Virus record (IMG/VR): IMGVR_UViG_3300047564_006497
Location: 1-51,814 of that record
DNA length: 51,814 nucleotides
Direction: 5' to 3' (one strand)
DNA from: a virus
Below, piece after piece: positions 8,507-18,274 of the stretch (position 1 is the stretch's first letter; each line of letters opens with the position of its first letter). The notes beneath the pieces are model-generated. The model saw nothing but the letters and a program-made list of their open reading frames with translations. It made no database searches and was not told where the DNA came from. Position numbers and translations under genes: made by a program.

Positions 8507-9922
8507 ATGGGAATAATGAATAAAGGTGATGAAGTAGTAGGCACAAAGAGCAAGTTCATGGCTTCAGCCGAGTGGATGAAAACAAACCTCGGCGAAGGAT
8601 TCTGCTTGGCCAAATGGAAACAAGTGAGTCTTCATTTGCCTACGGGGCTCAACAACTCCTGCTATCATCCTCCCTTGCATCACATCGATCCCGCCCCACT
8701 CAAGGACAACCCTAGCGCCTTGCACAACACCGAGCACAAAAAACAACAGCGTGTGATCATGCTGAAAAATGAGCGCCCCGGCGAATGCCAATACTGCTGG
8801 AACATCGAAGACACTGGTAATCTCAGTGATCGACATTATCGATCCGGGGAACCTTGGGCCGCTGAAGACTACGAAGCCATCCGTGCCAGTGATGGCACCG
8901 AAGACTGGATACCCAGTTATGTGGAAGTCAATTTCAATCATGCCTGTAACCTGGCCTGCTCCTATTGCAGTCCACAGTTCTCTTCATCTTGGCAAGCCGA
9001 AGTAGACAAATGGGGAGCTTGGCCTACCAGCACACCACACAATGCACCGGAGCATTTTCAAGGCCGCAATCGTCCTGTTCCGCACAGCCAAGACAATCCC
9101 TACGTTGATGCGTTCTGGGAATGGTGGCCCCAACTATATCCCAAGCTCAAACATTTCCGCATGACCGGTGGCGAACCTCTTATGGATCGGAATACCTATA
9201 AGGTGTTTGATTATGTACTGGCTTTGCCCAATCCCGAGTTGCACCTCAATGTTACTTCCAACTTTTCCGTGGAACTCAAACTGTTTGAGAAATATCTTGA
9301 CTATGTGAAACGACTCTGCTCTACACAGATAGAACATTTCATGCAGTATGTAAGCCTTGACACTGGCGAGCCACAGCATGCCGAATACATCAGGCACGGA
9401 CTTAACTTCCGCCGTATGTGGGATTATGTACATCGCTATCTAGATGAGATTCCCTATCGAAACAGCCTCACATTCATCATTACCATGAACAATTTGTCGG
9501 TGTTGGGTATACAACGGCAGCTGGAATGGATCCTGGATTTGCGCCGCATGTATTCAAAAACCTATCAGCGTGTGTGGTTCGATACTCCATTGTTACGTCA
9601 GCCGCGGTGGCAGAGCCTGCAGATACTTCCGCCGGTATATACTGATCGCCTTGAACGTGTAGCAGACTGGATGGAACTCAATTTAGAGCGCCCCGAGGAA
9701 CCCTTTCGTGGTTTCAAAGATTACGAAGTGCAAAGAATGCGTCGTGACATCGCTTGGATGAAAGAAGGTCAGAAACTAGATCACGATTATATAGTGGCGC
9801 AACGAGCCGATTTTTATCGTTTCTTCAACGAACACGACAAGCGACGCGACACTGATTTTGAACGTACCTTTCCTGAGATGCGTGAATTTTGGCAGGAGTG
9901 TAGATATCATGCCCACCGATAA
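8507..9922 (+). CDS. Radical SAM protein, twitch-type (copy 1, subtype A)
   Basis: A 471-aa radical SAM enzyme. The cluster motif CNLACSYC gives C147, C151 and C154 (CX3CX2C) for the SAM-binding 4Fe-4S cluster, and TGGEPLMD near 220-226 is the SAM-contact GGEP. The N-terminal 140 residues hold FCLAKW, SCYHPP and CQYCWNIED, a set shared only with the copy at 10963, so I call it subtype A. The Cys-rich N-terminal part may hold an auxiliary cluster or metal, as in twitch/SPASM enzymes. Reaction and substrate are unknown. The start could be 8507 or the in-frame ATG at 8516. Confidence 0.88.
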   Translation: MGIMNKGDEVVGTKSKFMASAEWMKTNLGEGFCLAKWKQVSLHLPTGLNNSCYHPPLHHIDPAPLKDNPSALHNTEHKKQQRVIMLKNERPGECQYCWNIEDTGNLSDRHYRSGEPWAAEDYEAIRASDGTEDWIPSYVEVNFNHACNLACSYCSPQFSSSWQAEVDKWGAWPTSTPHNAPEHFQGRNRPVPHSQDNPYVDAFWEWWPQLYPKLKHFRMTGGEPLMDRNTYKVFDYVLALPNPELHLNVTSNFSVELKLFEKYLDYVKRLCSTQIEHFMQYVSLDTGEPQHAEYIRHGLNFRRMWDYVHRYLDEIPYRNSLTFIITMNNLSVLGIQRQLEWILDLRRMYSKTYQRVWFDTPLLRQPRWQSLQILPPVYTDRLERVADWMELNLERPEEPFRGFKDYEVQRMRRDIAWMKEGQKLDHDYIVAQRADFYRFFNEHDKRRDTDFERTFPEMREFWQECRYHAHR

Positions 9923-10994
9923 ATTCTGCGTGAGACCTTTTATGCACAGTCTCGTTGACACCGAGGGAAGATTCAAACCTTGCTGTCGTAGTCAAGTCGA
10001 TACTGGATTTAATATTAAAACCCACACTGTCAAAGAGTGGTGGAACAGCGACTATCTGAATGATTTCCGCAACAGGCTAAAAAGAAACGAATACAGCGAG
10101 GAATGCAAGAGGTGTTATCGCCAAGAAGAACAAGGATCAAAAAGTTTCCGAGAGTACAGCAACGATCGGTGGCCCACTATTACCGAAGCCACAGATAATC
10201 CTATAGATTGGGAGATACAACTATCAAATCTCTGTAATTTAAAGTGCTTGATGTGTAACCCACAATCAAGTAGTCAGTTTCTTGTTGAGGAAAACAAATT
10301 ATTTGGAAAGTCCTGGGAACAGAAAAAATACGACTGGGATATCAACGACAACAATAAGATACTTGGTATTATGGAGAACAGCAAGAGTTTCATTTTACGT
10401 GGAGGCGAGCCTTTTATGCTGCCTTGGGTTCGAGATATCATCTCATCGTTGTCGGAACGTAAAGAAATAATGATAGCTACCAATGGAACTCGATTTGACC
10501 GCAGTTGGCTTGATGTGCTCTCAGGACACGACATCAAACTCTGCCTCAGTATTGACGGACATGGAAAACTCAATCACTATATACGGTATCCCAGCAAGTG
10601 GGATGAGATATTAAATAATATTAAATTGATGCGTGAGATACCCGGAGTAAATCTTTTTGTAAACACCGTGGTACAGAATCTCAACATATTGCACATTGAC
10701 AGATTGATGTACTGGGCAAAAGTAGAGGATCTTTTTGTACAGTTTGATATACTGACCAAACCCAAACATCTAGAACCTTCGTGCTTACCCGCAGACCTAG
10801 CAAAAGTCGCTCAGGATCGGTTAAGCACAATTCAATATCAAAATCAAAATGGGCTCGACGGAATACTTAACACACTCAATAATGCCAGTGATGAGAACTG
10901 GAAAGAATTTGTTGACACTATTAATATCAGAGATAGACATCGTGGTGTAAACATAGTAAACTATGTACCCGAAATGGAGCCTTATTTTGTCTAG
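9909..10994 (+). CDS. Radical SAM protein, twitch-type (copy 2, subtype B)
   Basis: 361 aa from the ATG at 9909, which has AGGAG ten bases upstream and overlaps the previous gene by 14 nt; the track start further upstream lacks this. The N-terminal domain has the subtype-B signature FCVRPF (C7), FKPCC (C25-C26) and CKRCYRQEE (C66, C69). The radical SAM core has CNLKCLMC (C109, C113, C116) and RGGEPFM (165-168), then LCLSIDGHGKLNHYIRYPS, typical of this family. Base composition is more AT-rich than copy 1, suggesting a separate origin. Substrate unknown. Confidence 0.88.
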   Translation: MPTDKFCVRPFMHSLVDTEGRFKPCCRSQVDTGFNIKTHTVKEWWNSDYLNDFRNRLKRNEYSEECKRCYRQEEQGSKSFREYSNDRWPTITEATDNPIDWEIQLSNLCNLKCLMCNPQSSSQFLVEENKLFGKSWEQKKYDWDINDNNKILGIMENSKSFILRGGEPFMLPWVRDIISSLSERKEIMIATNGTRFDRSWLDVLSGHDIKLCLSIDGHGKLNHYIRYPSKWDEILNNIKLMREIPGVNLFVNTVVQNLNILHIDRLMYWAKVEDLFVQFDILTKPKHLEPSCLPADLAKVAQDRLSTIQYQNQNGLDGILNTLNNASDENWKEFVDTINIRDRHRGVNIVNYVPEMEPYFV

Positions 10995-12339
10995 ATTGCC
11001 AAACGAAACAGATTTAGAATTCCGTAAGCGTGTACTTGACAGCAAGAGCTCTAGCTTCTGCGGAGCCAAATGGTACAACGCCACCATATGGTTGGGATCA
11101 GGCATGACCACGAGCTGCCATCATCCACCGGCGCACTTTGTACCAGTGGAAGCCATACAACGCAACCCAAAAGCATTACATAACAGCTCAGAGAAGAAAC
11201 AGGATCGTGCTATGATGCAACGTGGCGAACGCCCTCCTGGCTGCGAGTACTGCTGGAAGATTGAGGATATGGGTCGCGATGCTGTTAGTGATCGAGTCTA
11301 CAAAAGCGTTATCTACACCGATGAGGAACTCAACGAAGCTTATCTATTACCCACCTCCGAAGACGCAAACCTACGCACCCTTGAAATCAGTTTTGACCGT
11401 ACTTGCCAATTGGCTTGTAGCTACTGCAATCCTGCTTTCTCTAGCACTTGGGTCAAAGACATTAAAAACAACGGACCCTATCTCGACCTTGTGTCAGATG
11501 GCAGGAATCATTTCACTCATGATCATGCTGGTTCTCAAAAGTATAAATTCGGAGAAGTCAATCCGTATGTTGAGGCATTTTTCCGCTGGTGGGAGACTGA
11601 TCTACATAAGACTCTTACAGAGCTACGCATCACCGGTGGTGAGCCACTCATGTCGGGCTATACCTGGCAACTCATTGACTGGTTCAAACAAAATAGAGGA
11701 AAGTCAAAAACAAGGCTAGCTATCAACAGTAATCTAGCCATGGATTTTTCGAAATTAGAAGAGTTACTGGTTGCTACAGAAGGCATAGAACTCGACATTT
11801 ATACCAGCAACGAAAGCATGGGTCCATGTGCCGAATACATACGCGATGGACTCAATTGGGACCAATGGTGTGCTAATATGATATTATTGATGAAGTCTGG
11901 ACGACTACGCGGCCTACATAACATGGCCACCATCAATGCATTATGCCTTGAGTCACTACCAGAATTTCTAACTCAACTGTTGACTTGGAAGAGCCAATAT
12001 GGCACCGACTTTCCCAACTTTACTCTCAACATCCTGCGTTTCCCCAGTTTCCAATCGCCATTGGTATTGCCCAATGACATTAGGATGAAACACAAACAGA
12101 GATTAGAAGCATGGCTGGCAAATTTTTACAATCATTGCATGTTACACGAACATGAGCGCAATCATGTGCAGCGTCTGATCGACTATCTTGATGTAGTCAA
12201 GACTCCGCATTCAGATGCGTTTGACATACCTCGTCTACACAACGACTTCCGCAAGTTTTACAAGCAATACGATCAACGTAGGGGTAAAAATTTCCCCGAG
12301 ATATTTCCGGGCTTGGCCGATTGGTACAACACATTATGA
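10963..12339 (+). CDS. Radical SAM protein, twitch-type (copy 3, subtype A)
   Basis: A 458-aa paralogue of copy 1. The N-terminus has FCGAKW, TSCHHPPAHF and CEYCWKIEDMG, matching copy 1 in order and spacing. The core has CQLACSYC (C148, C152, C155) and RITGGEPLMSG. The alternation A-B-A-B along the cluster suggests that pairs of one subtype A and one subtype B act together, or that a two-gene unit was duplicated. It overlaps copy 2 by 32 nt and is coupled to copy 4 by ATGA. Confidence 0.88.
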   Translation: MYPKWSLILSRLPNETDLEFRKRVLDSKSSSFCGAKWYNATIWLGSGMTTSCHHPPAHFVPVEAIQRNPKALHNSSEKKQDRAMMQRGERPPGCEYCWKIEDMGRDAVSDRVYKSVIYTDEELNEAYLLPTSEDANLRTLEISFDRTCQLACSYCNPAFSSTWVKDIKNNGPYLDLVSDGRNHFTHDHAGSQKYKFGEVNPYVEAFFRWWETDLHKTLTELRITGGEPLMSGYTWQLIDWFKQNRGKSKTRLAINSNLAMDFSKLEELLVATEGIELDIYTSNESMGPCAEYIRDGLNWDQWCANMILLMKSGRLRGLHNMATINALCLESLPEFLTQLLTWKSQYGTDFPNFTLNILRFPSFQSPLVLPNDIRMKHKQRLEAWLANFYNHCMLHEHERNHVQRLIDYLDVVKTPHSDAFDIPRLHNDFRKFYKQYDQRRGKNFPEIFPGLADWYNTL

Positions 12340-13667
12340 GCGACACCAAAGAATTTTACAACAAAGGCTACGACTACAACAGTCGCGCTCCTTACTTCAT
12401 TGACAGAAAAGACCTCACCGACGAACAATGGCGCCGGCTAACTGAAAGCGAAACTTTCTGCATGTTACCATGGATGCACATGCACGCCTTTCCAGACGGC
12501 CGTGCTTACCCTTGCTGTCTAGCCGACTACTGGCATCCTGTTGGAGATCTACGCAAAAACACCATGGAAGAAGTTTGGAATCAAGACGCTTATAAAACTA
12601 TGCGGCAGAATATGCTTGATAACAAGCCCTGTCAAGAATGCACCAAATGCTACGAACAAGAGAAATCGGGCTTCTTTAGCATGCGTTATGACGCCAATCG
12701 CAATTATGGTCATCATATCTCGGAAGTAGATAAAACCAATTACGACGGTAATCACCCTGAGTTTAAGATCCGTTACTGGGACGTGAGATTCAGCAATCTC
12801 TGCAACATGCGATGTCGTAGTTGCGGTCCTATCTTTAGCTCAAACTGGTTTAACGATCATGTCAAGATGTATGGCGTGGTACCCGATGTACTCAAACGTC
12901 CCATGGCTCGTATAGAGTATACCACCGGTGACGAAGATGGTATGTTGGCACAGATGGAGCCGCACATTCCCTATCTCGAGCAAGTTTACTTTGCTGGCGG
13001 AGAACCGTTGATCATGAAAGAACATTACTACATGCTGGAGAAATTGATCGAAGCCGGCAAAACCGATGTTCGATTGATCTACAACACCAACTTTTCAGAA
13101 CTGCGTTACAAAGACAAACATGTGTTTGAGTTTTGGAAACATTTCAAAACAGTCAACGTGGGTGCCAGCCTTGATGCATCAGGCGCCAGGGCCGAACTCA
13201 TGCGCAAAGGGACTCAGTGGAGCCAAACCCTAGACAACCGTCGGCGCATGATGGAGGAAGTACCACATGTGGATTTCTATGTCAGTGCCACGGTTAGTTC
13301 CATGAATGTATTACATGTGCTTGATTTCCATCGTGAGTGGAGCGATCTAGGTTTGATCAAACCCAAAGACTTTAATGTCAATATCTGCCAGAGCCCCGAT
13401 TGGTATCGTATCGATATTTTTCCCGAGGAGTTTAAACGGAATGTAATCGAGCCAGCCTATAGACAGCATATTGAGTGGTTAGACCCACAAGATAGTTTGC
13501 GACGAGCTACCACTGGTTTTGAAAGCGCCATCAACTTTATGTTGAGCACCGATAATAGCCACCTCTTGCCACGCTGGAGAGAAGAGACTGCCAAGTTGGA
13601 CCAGGTTCGTAACGAGGACTTTTGGATAATATTCACAGAACTGGGAGTGCTACGTGACGCTGCCTAA
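12336..13667 (+). CDS. Radical SAM protein, twitch-type (copy 4, subtype B)
   Basis: 443 aa from the ATG at 12336, whose ATGA overlaps the stop of copy 3; an upstream TTG is less likely. It has FCMLPWMHMH, YPCCLADYW and PCQECTKCYEQEKSG in the N-terminal domain, CNMRCRSC (C156, C160, C163) in the core and YFAGGEPLIMKEHYYMLE. VGASLDASGARAELMRKG corresponds to the SIDG-type strand of the other copies. The family is widespread in bacteria and phages as radical SAM proteins of the twitch type, with no characterised reaction that I can name. Confidence 0.88.
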   Translation: MSDTKEFYNKGYDYNSRAPYFIDRKDLTDEQWRRLTESETFCMLPWMHMHAFPDGRAYPCCLADYWHPVGDLRKNTMEEVWNQDAYKTMRQNMLDNKPCQECTKCYEQEKSGFFSMRYDANRNYGHHISEVDKTNYDGNHPEFKIRYWDVRFSNLCNMRCRSCGPIFSSNWFNDHVKMYGVVPDVLKRPMARIEYTTGDEDGMLAQMEPHIPYLEQVYFAGGEPLIMKEHYYMLEKLIEAGKTDVRLIYNTNFSELRYKDKHVFEFWKHFKTVNVGASLDASGARAELMRKGTQWSQTLDNRRRMMEEVPHVDFYVSATVSSMNVLHVLDFHREWSDLGLIKPKDFNVNICQSPDWYRIDIFPEEFKRNVIEPAYRQHIEWLDPQDSLRRATTGFESAINFMLSTDNSHLLPRWREETAKLDQVRNEDFWIIFTELGVLRDAA

Positions 13668-14871
13668 AACCATTTGTATGCTGCCATGGGTCAGTATCGA
13701 GACTAGCCCAATGGGCACAGCTCGACCCTGCTGTCTAGCCCACGACGAAATAGTAGATGCCGATGGAGAAAAATATGATCTCCATCGGCATACTTTAAAA
13801 GAAATCTATGATAGCGATTATATGCAGGATCTGCGTCGCAAATTCCGTGCTGGAGAAAAACCCACCACCTGTAATCGTTGTTGGGAAGAAGAGTCAGCCG
13901 GTCGAGACAGTAAAAGAATACACAGTCGAGTTAGACTAAAAGAAATGTATTCCAAAGTTGATTGGTACAACGATCAACCTGATCAACTTTGGTTTTTAGA
14001 TCTTAAACTAGGTAATATCTGTAATCTCAAATGTCGTATCTGTGGATCGTGGTCCAGTAGTAAGTGGGCTGAAGAGGAAATGAATTATCTTCCTCCTGGG
14101 ATCAATAAAAAAACACACATAGCCTATACTTGGCTCAAGCAGGGAGCATGGCCTCGCAAGACAGAAGTGTTTTGGGATAACCTTAAAGAATTACTGCCCA
14201 ACATAAGATATTTTGAATTTACTGGTGGCGAACCCTGGTTAATCAACGAACATTTTGAATTGTTAGAATTTGCTGTTGAGAACGGTTATGGAAAAAACAT
14301 AGATATACATTACAATACCAATGCTACACAACCACCAACTAGGTTGGTGCCTTTACTAAGCAAACTAGGCAGAGTGGACATAGCATTCAGCATAGACAAC
14401 ATAGGAGACCGATTTGAATATGAACGTCATGGTGCACGATGGAACGAAGCCAATCAAATCATTGATGCCGTGCATGGTTTAAAACTGATGTACCCCAATA
14501 TCACCACACAACTATGTTTTACCATCAATGTACAAAACGTCTATTATCTCGACGAATTATTGTCCTGGGCGGATACCAAAGAATTTGGCAGCATTTATTT
14601 CAATATGCTACACAGTCCTGATCACATGAGCATACAGTATATGACACCGAACGCCAAGGAATTGGTTATCAACAAATTAAAAAACATTTTTTGGAAAACG
14701 GCCGCTTATCAACAGGAAATTGATTCTGTCATCAACTTCATTGAAGCAGGTCCCGGCTCTGATGGAAAAACTTTTTGTAAATTAATGAAGCAAACTGACG
14801 ACTATCGAGAGCAAGATTTAAGAAAAACACACCCGGAAATAGCTGAGGCCATGGGATATGAAAAAGCCTGA
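13654..14871 (+). CDS. Radical SAM protein, twitch-type (copy 5, subtype B)
   Basis: A 405-aa protein with a GTG start at 13654, supported by GGGAG upstream and by the need to include TICMLPW (C8). The next ATG at 13678 would remove that conserved Cys. ARPCCLAHD (C26-C27) and CNRCWEEE (C73, C76) complete the N-terminal motif. The core motif CNLKCRIC gives C123, C127 and C130, and EFTGGEPWLINEHFELLE follows. It overlaps copy 4 by 14 nt and copy 6 by 14 nt. Confidence 0.88.
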   Translation: MTLPKTICMLPWVSIETSPMGTARPCCLAHDEIVDADGEKYDLHRHTLKEIYDSDYMQDLRRKFRAGEKPTTCNRCWEEESAGRDSKRIHSRVRLKEMYSKVDWYNDQPDQLWFLDLKLGNICNLKCRICGSWSSSKWAEEEMNYLPPGINKKTHIAYTWLKQGAWPRKTEVFWDNLKELLPNIRYFEFTGGEPWLINEHFELLEFAVENGYGKNIDIHYNTNATQPPTRLVPLLSKLGRVDIAFSIDNIGDRFEYERHGARWNEANQIIDAVHGLKLMYPNITTQLCFTINVQNVYYLDELLSWADTKEFGSIYFNMLHSPDHMSIQYMTPNAKELVINKLKNIFWKTAAYQQEIDSVINFIEAGPGSDGKTFCKLMKQTDDYREQDLRKTHPEIAEAMGYEKA

Positions 14872-16162
14872 GAACCGTCCACCAACATTGTGTATGGCAC
14901 CGTGGACACATACATATCTCAGTCCGCAGACTGAAAGGCGTATGTGTTGTGCCAGCCGCGAACCTGCGCAGAATTTCCAGCAGTACATTGATGTTTCGTC
15001 AGGCACCGGCAAGTATATTCCCATCACCTTAGAAGAGCACTGGAACAGTGAGCACATGCGCGATGTACGACGTCGCATGATAGCTGGAGAGACTTTACCT
15101 GAATGTGATGTGTGTAACAGCAAGTTATTGAACACCGACGTTTACCGTAGCTATTTTAATCATCTTTTTGGACATAAGTACAATAGCATATGGGATTCGA
15201 CAGATGAGTCAGGCCACACCACTATGCAGCCCGTGAGTTGGGATTACAGATTTTCCAACTTGTGTAACTTCAAATGCAGAACCTGTGGAGACATGTTAAG
15301 CAGTGCTTGGGAAAGCGAGCAACGCCAACACAACATGATCGACTGGACCAATCCCAAGAATCAGTGGATGGTCCCTGAAATCAAAAGAGAGATTGAACGT
15401 TTTCAAAATGAACAGGTAGAGGCCGAGTTTTCAAAGGCCGTTGAGGAGCACCGAGTCGAGGAAGTGTATTGGGTTGGCGGCGAGCCGCTCATGTACGAAC
15501 AACATTGGCGATACATGAAACGTATCGTAGACTTGGGAGATGGACAAAATGTTTACGCTAGATACAACACAAATCTTAGTCGCATCGACTATCGCGGCAT
15601 CAATTTGTATAGGGATATTCTTAGTAGGTTACGGGATTGGCAAATCTGTGCAAGCATCGATGGATCGGGACGAATTGGAGAGTATATTCGGACAGGTCTC
15701 AATTTTGATCGGTGGCTTGAGAACTTCAAGCAAGGAGTTGAGATCAGTAGTCACCGCCGCCAAATGCGTATTGACTTCACTCTTACACTCCCGGGTCTCC
15801 TTGAAGTTCGACGAATGACACAACTTGGGCAAGAACTGGGTGTTGACACTCTAGCAAAGGTCATATTCAGTTTTTCGCCTGATATCATCCTTAGTCCTTT
15901 GTCCTTGCCGAGAGAATTGTTAGAACCTTGGTTGGACGAACTTATTCCAGACACACACGGAGCCATGCAGGACATATTAGTGCAACTAAAAAATCGTCCT
16001 ACATTTCAAGAACAATGGCCAGATTCTTGGCGTGCAGGTCTTGCGAAAGGCAAACGCCGCGTGTTAAAATTAGAGCAGATCAGGAATGATCAATATACCA
16101 TGGACCACATGCTATGTGAACGTCCAGAGGTACAACAGTGGTGGAGAAACATAGATGTCTGA
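14858..16162 (+). CDS. Radical SAM protein, twitch-type (copy 6, subtype B)
   Basis: A 434-aa protein. N-terminal LCMAPWTHTYLSP and RRMCCASREPAQ match the CxxPW and CC motifs of subtype B, and ECDVCNSK closes that domain. The core has CNFKCRTC (C136, C140, C143) and VYWVGGEPLMYEQHWRYM. A 60-residue stretch before GGEP is longer and more charged than in the other copies. It is the last of the contiguous radical SAM block and overlaps a small membrane protein by 8 nt, so the two may be co-expressed. Confidence 0.88.
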   Translation: MKKPENRPPTLCMAPWTHTYLSPQTERRMCCASREPAQNFQQYIDVSSGTGKYIPITLEEHWNSEHMRDVRRRMIAGETLPECDVCNSKLLNTDVYRSYFNHLFGHKYNSIWDSTDESGHTTMQPVSWDYRFSNLCNFKCRTCGDMLSSAWESEQRQHNMIDWTNPKNQWMVPEIKREIERFQNEQVEAEFSKAVEEHRVEEVYWVGGEPLMYEQHWRYMKRIVDLGDGQNVYARYNTNLSRIDYRGINLYRDILSRLRDWQICASIDGSGRIGEYIRTGLNFDRWLENFKQGVEISSHRRQMRIDFTLTLPGLLEVRRMTQLGQELGVDTLAKVIFSFSPDIILSPLSLPRELLEPWLDELIPDTHGAMQDILVQLKNRPTFQEQWPDSWRAGLAKGKRRVLKLEQIRNDQYTMDHMLCERPEVQQWWRNIDV

Positions 16163-16352
16163 ATTTTTAAAAACATTATCCCAGCTATGGGCAAATATAA
16201 CTACTAATGCAGCGAATACTAACTCGGAAACCTGGTTGATATTATTAGTCATGTTTGCGGTATGGGCGGTACCTGCTGTGTTAATCACACGCGATTGCAT
16301 CAAACATCCTGAAAAGTACAAGGACATTGATAAATTTATACCTCCTCATTAA
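16155..16352 (+). CDS. Small single-span membrane protein
   Basis: A 65-aa protein with GGAG nine bases before the ATG. Residues 27-44 (WLILLVMFAVWAVPAVLI) form one transmembrane helix. The short N-terminal part is Asn/Thr-rich and the C-terminal tail is basic (HPEKYKDIDKF). Its position between radical SAM copy 6 and a protein of unknown function suggests a membrane anchor for the pathway, or a substrate peptide. Neither role is shown by the sequence. Confidence 0.72.
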   Translation: MSEFLKTLSQLWANITTNAANTNSETWLILLVMFAVWAVPAVLITRDCIKHPEKYKDIDKFIPPH

Positions 16353-17420
16353 ATGAAAAAAGTCAAAATAGTATTGAGAAATCCACTCAATAAAAAACAA
16401 GAAATTGATTACAACATAGAGGTTTGCGATCATGACATGGCTGTCAGATGGCACGATGCTCTCAATGACCTGTTGCGTAACAACAATTATCTAGAAAAGA
16501 ATTTTTGCTTCTTGGGTTTTCCTAACACTGCTCGGGATCTGAGTTTCTTGTGCCGAGAACTGAAATGGGCAAAAAGTTGTATCAATGAGTTTTTTGATGA
16601 CTATCAAATTGAAGAAGACTATACCCCTGAAACACTGCGACATGGGTGGAATCCAAATCAAGACTTAATGAATGTTTTGCATAATCACTTTGAAGTGTTG
16701 CAAGGAACAGTCTGGGGACTCAGTGAGTACTATAAAAAAGCCGATTACGAAACAAAGTTTGCCATACGTCAACTCAATAATATCTGCCATGAGGTCGAAA
16801 GTCTCATGTTGAGCCAGCGCAAACAAGCAGAAGCACCCGAGTGGGTACGTCCCAGCCAAATAACCACTTTCCTCAATGCCACACGGCTCGAATATCCCCA
16901 AGAATATAAACGTATCTTTGATAAATCAAGATACGATCGTACGTTCGGCACCGTATACCAGCACTGGACACAAATTGGTAAAACTCTCTATGAAGTCTAT
17001 ATTGACGAAGGTGGGCAAGACATCGATCGCGCCGCCTGTGAAGCTATCACGCATCTGAGATACTATTCAGGAGAATTCGACATCGAGTGGGCTAGAGATG
17101 TCACCTATGGCGGTGAGTACCCGTGGCACACTGATCGCATGACCGGGTTCTGCGATTGGTTAGTTCGAAATGGTTTTGATCTCGATGATGCAGAGTACAA
17201 TTATGGATATCATCCAGTGGGGCAGGTCGATATTCGTGGTAGCTTCGGCACAGATCATTATCAAGAAGTTTGGAATACATTGGGCCAGCATCTTGATATC
17301 TATAAAATCGAAACAGAGGATGCTGTGGCCGTCTACGATTATTGTTGGACTGACCCCGATTATTATCAACAACAAATTGAAAGATTGCGACCAGGTTATG
17401 ACTATAGTAGCAGGCGGTGA
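16353..17420 (+). CDS. Protein of unknown function in the modification island
   Basis: A 355-aa soluble protein that starts directly after the previous stop codon. It is rich in Tyr, Trp, Asp and His, with blocks NFCFLGFPNTARDLSFLCREL, LHNHFEVLQGTVWGLSEYY and GFDLDDAEYNYGYHPVGQV. No catalytic motif or membrane segment is recognised. Its 3' end overlaps the SGNH hydrolase by 23 nt. Placement suggests that it belongs to the same pathway. It is among the better candidates in this cluster for a new enzyme fold. Confidence 0.75.
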   Translation: MKKVKIVLRNPLNKKQEIDYNIEVCDHDMAVRWHDALNDLLRNNNYLEKNFCFLGFPNTARDLSFLCRELKWAKSCINEFFDDYQIEEDYTPETLRHGWNPNQDLMNVLHNHFEVLQGTVWGLSEYYKKADYETKFAIRQLNNICHEVESLMLSQRKQAEAPEWVRPSQITTFLNATRLEYPQEYKRIFDKSRYDRTFGTVYQHWTQIGKTLYEVYIDEGGQDIDRAACEAITHLRYYSGEFDIEWARDVTYGGEYPWHTDRMTGFCDWLVRNGFDLDDAEYNYGYHPVGQVDIRGSFGTDHYQEVWNTLGQHLDIYKIETEDAVAVYDYCWTDPDYYQQQIERLRPGYDYSSRR

Positions 17421-18207
17421 CAGCTTTACTTACGGTTTGGAATTGGCAGATTGTGCCAATTCTCCCAGTAAAAAAACGTTCCCGGCATTGTTGTCTGGTA
17501 ACGATTATGAATGTGTTGCCTGGGGAGGATATGGCAACGACAGTATTGCTAGAACTGTTGTGGAACGCTGCGAGCGATCGGCAGTCGACGGGGTAATTGT
17601 ATGTTGGAGTTTTCCCGGACGATATGAGTTTCGATATAGTTATAATACCGGGCAAAGGACCAGCCCGTGGCATGTGATAAATTCTTGGACCATAGTCGAC
17701 AACATAGACGAAATACGAAAAGAATTTGTTACCGAGAATCATACCATACTTTCACAAGAAAAAGATCATCTCGAAAGAGCCAGCAAAACTGGCATCAAGG
17801 ATTTTGCTAAAACTTTTTTTCATCATGTAGGCGGAACTGAATATTGGGAAATATATAGTAGTTTAAAAGAAATAGTTTATTTACAAAATTATCTTGACCT
17901 AAAAAGATTACCTTATATTTTTACCTGTGTTGATAACAGCATCTTTGAAAATTTTACCGTCAAGGAATCACGCGATCCTTTCATCAAATCTTTGATTTCT
18001 CAAATTGACATAGATAAATGGTTTTTGTTTCCGCCCGGTGATAAAAACGGACAGACCCTTACACCAAGAGGTTTTTACCAGTGGGCTAAGGAAAATAAAT
18101 ATCGTATTGGTACTACTCATCCACTTGAAGAAGCACACCAAGATGCTGCTAACTTAATGCAAGGAAGATTCAATGAATTGGTTAAAAAGATTAGTAAATC
18201 GCATTAA
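17398..18207 (+). CDS. SGNH/GDSL-like hydrolase or acyltransferase
   Basis: 269 aa from the ATG at 17398; an open frame further upstream is a shadow of the preceding gene. AGGDSFTYG near residues 5-13 carries the block-I nucleophile Ser in GDS, GGYGNDSIAR near residue 45 supplies the Gly and Asn of blocks II-III, and a late THPLEEAHQDAA holds a His for the block-V D/H pair. SGNH enzymes hydrolyse or transfer acyl esters, often acetyl groups on glycans; that activity here is inferred from the family. No signal peptide, so it acts in the cytoplasm. Another open frame, the 33-aa micro-ORF, overlaps its end. Confidence 0.78.
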   Translation: MTIVAGGDSFTYGLELADCANSPSKKTFPALLSGNDYECVAWGGYGNDSIARTVVERCERSAVDGVIVCWSFPGRYEFRYSYNTGQRTSPWHVINSWTIVDNIDEIRKEFVTENHTILSQEKDHLERASKTGIKDFAKTFFHHVGGTEYWEIYSSLKEIVYLQNYLDLKRLPYIFTCVDNSIFENFTVKESRDPFIKSLISQIDIDKWFLFPPGDKNGQTLTPRGFYQWAKENKYRIGTTHPLEEAHQDAANLMQGRFNELVKKISKSH

Positions 18208-18274
18208 ACTAGAGATACAATATCGCAAAAAACTCAAAGAGATGCGCAAACGTGACCCATTCATCTATAAATGA
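18173..18274 (+). CDS. 33-aa basic micro-protein
   Basis: An ORF too short for routine calling: ATG at 18173, 33 codons, stop TGA at 18272-18274. Its first 35 nt overlap the end of the SGNH gene in another frame, and its stop overlaps the ATG of the next gene in an exact ATGA. The peptide begins MNWLKRLVNRIKLEIQ, is strongly helical and basic, and ends KRDPFIYK. It fills the only gap (18208-18270) in this part of the island. The double overlap and the KRDPFIY-type ending, which I associate with tiny T4-like phage proteins, support coding. Function unknown. Confidence 0.68.
   Translation: MNWLKRLVNRIKLEIQYRKKLKEMRKRDPFIYK

Noticed and set aside
13654-13680. Start of radical SAM copy 5 at the ATG at 13678
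   Set aside because: It would remove the conserved Cys of CMLPW; the GTG at 13654 with GGGAG upstream keeps it.
17170-17397. Longer N-terminus for the first SGNH protein
   Set aside because: This part lies inside the 355-aa gene in another frame and shows no SGNH sequence; the GDS motif follows directly after the ATG at 17398.
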